Positions 59,698 to 64,000 of a stretch of DNA of 64,000 nucleotides are shown here, one piece after another. The position numbers were made by a program, and so were the translations under genes. The notes under the pieces are model-generated. The model saw nothing but the letters and a program-made list of their open reading frames with translations, did not search any database and was not told the DNA's origin. Source of the stretch: Nymphaea colorata (taxonomy: Eukaryota; Streptophyta; Magnoliopsida; Nymphaeales; Nymphaeaceae); contig NC_045146.1 of the NCBI RefSeq assembly GCF_008831285.2, positions 22,337,703 through 22,401,702 on the forward strand. The letters run 5' to 3'. Within the stretch, counting starts at the first letter, position 1; each line of letters starts with the position of its first letter.

Positions 59698-62600
59698 AAA
59701 GCTAAAGGAGTACAGGTTTCCAGAATGGGAAAGGTATAATTTTTCATCTAAGCCTGTGAATTAATGCAAACTCTATTGTCTTTGTAATTCTAGATTGTAG
59801 ATGGTATCATGGTAGCTGGGGATTTAGTTTGCAGGAAGAGTGTTTTCATGTTTGATATGTTCCTTTACGTCTGCTTGACGCCATTCAAATAGGTGAAATT
59901 TGCCATCCAGGATGATATTTAATACTCGCAATTGTACTAGGTATTATATCAACTACAAACTAATGAAGAAAAAGGTCAGACAGTACGCACACCAGATTCA
60001 GGTTGGAGAACAGGACCGTAATCAAGTTCTGAAGGAGTTTTCAAGGATGCTAGATCACCAGGTTTGTACACAAAAGTTCCGGTTGGACTATGTTAAAGTA
60101 CATAGTTCTGAGAGCTTTTCCTTGTCATTTATCATCTTAAACTTGGACCACGTGAAGTATCATATGCAGATGAAACTTTATCCTCACATTTCTTGACTTC
60201 AGATTGAGAAGATTGTCTTGTTTCTGCTGGAACAACAAGGTATTCTTGCAAGCCGCATAGAAAAGCTAGGAGAGCAACATGAGACTGTTTTGGAGCAGAC
60301 TGAGTTTGGAAAGATATCTGAACTTCGGGAAGCATACAGAGCTATAGGACAAGATCTTCTGAGGCTTTTATTCTTTGTTGAGATTAATGCCATCGGCATT
60401 AGAAAGATATTGAAAAAATTTGATAAGCGGTTCTCTTATAGATTTACAGATCATTATGTCACAACTCGTGCAAATCATCCATATTCTCAGCTTCAGCAAG
60501 TGTTCAAGCATGTGGTAATGTGTCTCAATCACTTGTAGTTTGTCTTTAAATGATAACGAGGAAGCATCTTTCTTTGCCTTTTCTCTTCCAGTTCCTGTTT
60601 ACTTTTTTTCAAAGGTAATTCCAAGTAAAACTGTAATGGAAAATCTTAATTAGTTGCTGCTTGAACAGGGAGCATATTTTCTTCATATGCGATTGAATTT
60701 TTGCTGAAATCCAATATCCATTTGATCATCACCTAAAATATAAGATTTTCTTCTTCTTTGCTATTCTCATATTTGATTCAGTTATATGCAAAAACCATGA
60801 TATTTTTTCCACATGAGGACGGTAAATATGAATCCTTTCATACTTGTTAATTTGAATTCACCTCGGCTTCCATAAATATCCCTAGGTTGAGTTACTCATA
60901 TATCTATGTGGGTTTATATAGTCTTGGTTAATGATGTGAACAGGGCATTGGTGCTGTAGTGGGTGCATTATCCCGTAATATTGCTGATCTGCAGAACCAT
61001 CACGGAAGCTATTTTTCTATTTATGATCATCCAGCGGTTGCCCTGCAGGTTGCACCCACTGCTTTTTCTCTCTTTATTAAATGTAATTGAGGCTTAATTT
61101 CTAGGAGCTTGTTCTGTGTCTTCTTCTTCTGGGGAGAACTGGAGATTGAAATATTTTTATTCATGTAACATGCAGGACCCAGTAATTGATTCAATTAGAG
61201 CAGCTGTAGACAGGCTAACTCACTCAACAAATTGCCTCAAATTTTTGGGACAACATGCACTTATCATTCACGATGACTTGCCCACACCAGCAACAGAGGA
61301 GCCCATTGATGAGCAGAGATATTATTTCATGTCATTGGTCTTGAACTTGGGGAATACTTTCCTTTATATGGTTAATACCTACATAATCGTTCCCACTGCA
61401 GATGACTACTCGATTAGCCTTGGAGCTGCACCAACAGTATGTGGGATAGTGATTGGGTCAATGGCTATCGCCCAGGTGTTTTCTTCTGTATATTTCAGCG
61501 CATGGTCAAACAAGTCCTACTTCAGGCCGCTTGTCTTTAGCAGCATCGTACTTTTCTTTGGGAACACTTTATATGCACTGGCATATGATCTTAACTCGAT
61601 AACCATACTTTTAGTCGGCCGCCTTTTTTGTGGGTAAATTTTTACTCTTTCGTATGATACCCTTTACAGATTTACTTTACTCTCCTTTAATATAACAGTT
61701 AAGTTCTCGTATGATGCACACCTATTGCTCATTTAATTAGCTAGAGAAAAAATTAGTATTTTAGTAATGGTATCTCATTTTACTTAGATGGAATTACATT
61801 TTCATATTACTGGAAATGGAGTTTTTTATGCTGTTTATTGCCAAACCTGAAGGATGTTTTATATGATGCTCATTTGATCGTTCTTTGATTAGTTCTCAAT
61901 TAACATAAGTGAACTTCTCTAACTACCATTTTTTTTCTTCGAGGACAAAAACCATTTTCCAGAACTTTGCAGAGCAGACTTGACTTTTTAGTTTTTAGTT
62001 TTTACTACGCTTGATGTCCCATTTGCAAGTACATCCAAATGGGACAGGTCCTAAATCCATACCAATTTGGTAGTTATGCTTTTGAGGTCAAAAATGAATG
62101 AAAGTTTATAATCCTATATATCATCTTTATTTTGATCATGTAAAGCTTCCTTCCATATCTGAAGGTAATTTCTCTTGAAAATGAATTCCATTACCTAAAA
62201 TCAAGGTGGCCTGGAGCATTGCTTCTTGTTGATTGACAAGGAGTATGAGTCGCTCCTCCCCTTTCTCAAGGTAAAGAAAGTGTCCACTTATAGATAAATA
62301 TTTCAAGTAATAAGACAGAATTAAGATGCTCAAAGAAATTGCCATTAATAGGAGGTGTGAAGAGCTGAAATTCTTGAATTAGACTTTAGAGTTTAGAGAA
62401 TTAATCCTGCTAAGAAACGACAGCATATTCATAATAAATCTCTGCACTGGACAACATGCATGCGTGATTTAATGGCCACAACTCTAGGCTAGATGTACCA
62501 CAGAGACACATTTATGCTTTATTATGCTGAAGTCACTTGTTTGAGTGATTGATTATCAACCATGCTTGAAGCTTTATATAAGAATAGATATCTCAATTGA

Positions 62601-64000
62601 CTGATTCTTACAGCTTCATTTGCTCTAAAAAAGTGAGTTTAATCAGTTATTTGGCATTATCATGTTCTTTCTGTTTCCTGGATCTGCTTATTGTGTTAAG
62701 TACATGAATATTATCAAAATGCAGGTTGGGATCTGCACGAGCTGTTAATCGACGCTATATTAGCGACTGCGTGCCTGTCAAAATTCGTATGCAAGCATCT
62801 GCAGCATTTGTTAGTGCGAGTGCTCTTGGAATGGCATGTGGTCCTGCTCTTGCAGGATTGCTTCAAACTAATTTTAAGTTTTATGTCGTCACAATCAATG
62901 CAAGCACTTTACCAGGATGGTTCATGTCTCTTGCATGGTTAATATATCTGTGTTGGCTATGGATATCATTTAAAGAGCCTGTTTATGAATCCCAACAGTC
63001 TAACTCAGCTAACAACTCTAGTACCGGTAAGGTTTCATCATTTTAGTTGTATGACATTCAAGAAAAATTCTCTTGTTTCGTTTCTGTTGGTGGTGCATGT
63101 AACCCAGTTGAATACACCTGCAGTAACTGCAATTGTGGTGCACTCAAGTGGCAATGGACTTGCACAACCCCTTCTCTCATCTTCAACTGTGGAGGAGAAG
63201 CCGCAGAAAGAAGATCAAGAATTTGATGACAGTGAAGAAGCTCCAGAAGAATCACACAAACCTGCCACCACTATTGGATCTGCATATAGACTGCTTACTC
63301 CATCCGTGAAGGCATGGATAATCTTGTACTTCGTTCTTATTCTGTCCTCAACGTTCACTACTAAAATTTTCACTTTTCAGATAAATTATTTAGTTTATTC
63401 TGCTAAAGACTTGAGACTGACATTAGGAATCTGAATAGGTTTTGGCGCAGTTCTATGCTTTGTACAAGATGTGTGCTTGTTTACATTAAGCAAGCCCCTG
63501 AGTTGAGTGTCTTTTCTTTGTGTTAGATACTGCACTTCCGACGGAACCAGGGATTAAATTCTTTCTTTATAACTCTTATCACAGTTTTGTAGCTGTTCTT
63601 GTTCAATTAACACTCTGGACCTTATGTCATGCCACTCTGGACCTTATGTCATGCCACCATGCGTTGTTTATTAACAGATTTCAGTATGAAGTTTTTTCTG
63701 ATTTCTCTAGCATTATTAATATCTTGACAAACTTCTGCCAATTTTACATGAACCGGAGACTGAAAAGAAATACCATATGACATCTTAAGAGATGATTGTA
63801 TGTTACGTTATCAATCTGATTGAATTTTGTCATGTCCTATTGCAGGTTCAATTGTTGATATACTTCATGCTCAAATATGCAATGGAGGTCTTATTATCCG
63901 AATCAAGTGTTGTTGCAACCTTCTACTTTAATTGGTCAACAAGCAAAGTTGCCTTGTTTCTTGCGTGCCTTGGCTTCACTGTATTGCCAGTAAATATAGT
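59681..64000 (+). CDS. SPX-MFS vacuolar phosphate transporter (PHT5/VPT type), cut by the window end
   Basis: Exons: 59681-59733, 59941-60061, 60203-60514, 60944-61048, 61176-61633, 62725-63026, 63124-63311 and 63846 to beyond 64000. All join in frame, giving 564 residues so far of a family near 700. Residues 1-155 are an SPX domain: [10 protein letters not shown] start, [12 protein letters not shown], and KILKKFDKR (about 126-134), the lysine-rich surface that binds inositol pyrophosphates and so senses phosphate status. An MFS transporter follows from about residue 250: [19 protein letters not shown], then [24 protein letters not shown], then [21 protein letters not shown] cytosolic loop has QPLLSSS, possibly a dileucine-type sorting signal, and an acidic stretch. 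The family loads phosphate into the vacuole at the tonoplast. The intron after SVK starts with GC (AAG|GCATGG). Confidence 0.92.
63312..63317 (+). other. GC-AG 5' splice site in the SPX-MFS gene
   Basis: Exon 8 must end after SVK because the next exon opens with [23 protein letters not shown], continuous with the family sequence. The junction reads AAG|GCATGG. Reading on instead meets a stop after 40 more codons (63432-63434). Confidence 0.7.
63611..63654. repeat. 22-base tandem duplication in the SPX-MFS GC-AG intron
   Basis: CACTCTGGACCTTATGTCAT plus GC occurs twice head to tail, at 63611-63632 and 63633-63654. It is non-coding. Confidence 0.9.

Noticed and set aside
63312..63434. Extra 40 transmembrane-like residues at the end of SPX-MFS exon 8
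   Set aside because: They end in a stop and break the family sequence, which continues correctly in the exon at 63846; this is intron sequence.

Overview
The window looks like nuclear DNA of a flowering plant. It is AT-rich, its genes are split by many introns with long 5' leader introns, and the gaps hold remnants of plant transposons and long (AT)n tracts. Every recognisable protein belongs to a plant family. I cannot name the species. I read six protein-coding genes and one decayed gene copy, all by eye; splice sites were set by reading-frame continuity, GT/GC-AG signals and family knowledge, with no transcript evidence.

Layout. (1) 1-2.4 kb: no gene seen. (2) 2.4-8.0 kb, plus strand: a three-exon gene for a 540-residue DUF4378 protein behind a leader intron of about 1.5 kb. 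(3) 8.0-11.7 kb: a possible small secreted-protein ORF (minus strand) and an inverted, broken copy of one exon of the next gene, itself split by a hAT-like miniature transposon. (4) 11.7-16.3 kb, minus strand: a PEPKR1-type CDPK-related protein kinase. (5) 16.3-21.5 kb: AT-rich, no gene. (6) 21.7-32.1 kb, minus strand: two head-to-tail sorbitol dehydrogenase genes with the same six-exon structure. The downstream copy has a frame problem just after its start codon and a GC-AG intron. (7) 32.2-44.6 kb: no host gene; SINE-like repeats, a local duplication and a 3.35 kb PIF/Harbinger-like element (39846-43199) with a TTA target duplication and large palindromes near both ends. (8) 44.8-45.1 kb, plus strand: a single-exon LysM protein of 114 residues. 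(9) 45.1-56.5 kb: gene-poor, with two long (AT)n tracts. (10) 56.6-64.0 kb, plus strand: an SPX-MFS (PHT5/VPT) vacuolar phosphate transporter, cut off by the window end, with an upstream ORF overlapping its start and another GC-AG intron.

The genes do not form a pathway together. The only functional cluster is the sorbitol dehydrogenase pair, which oxidises sorbitol to fructose with NAD. No clearly new multi-gene system is visible. The best leads are the possible foldback between the kinase and its inverted exon copy, the frame anomalies in the kinase and in one dehydrogenase, the two GC-AG introns, the overlapping upstream ORF of the phosphate transporter, and the palindrome-bearing Harbinger element.
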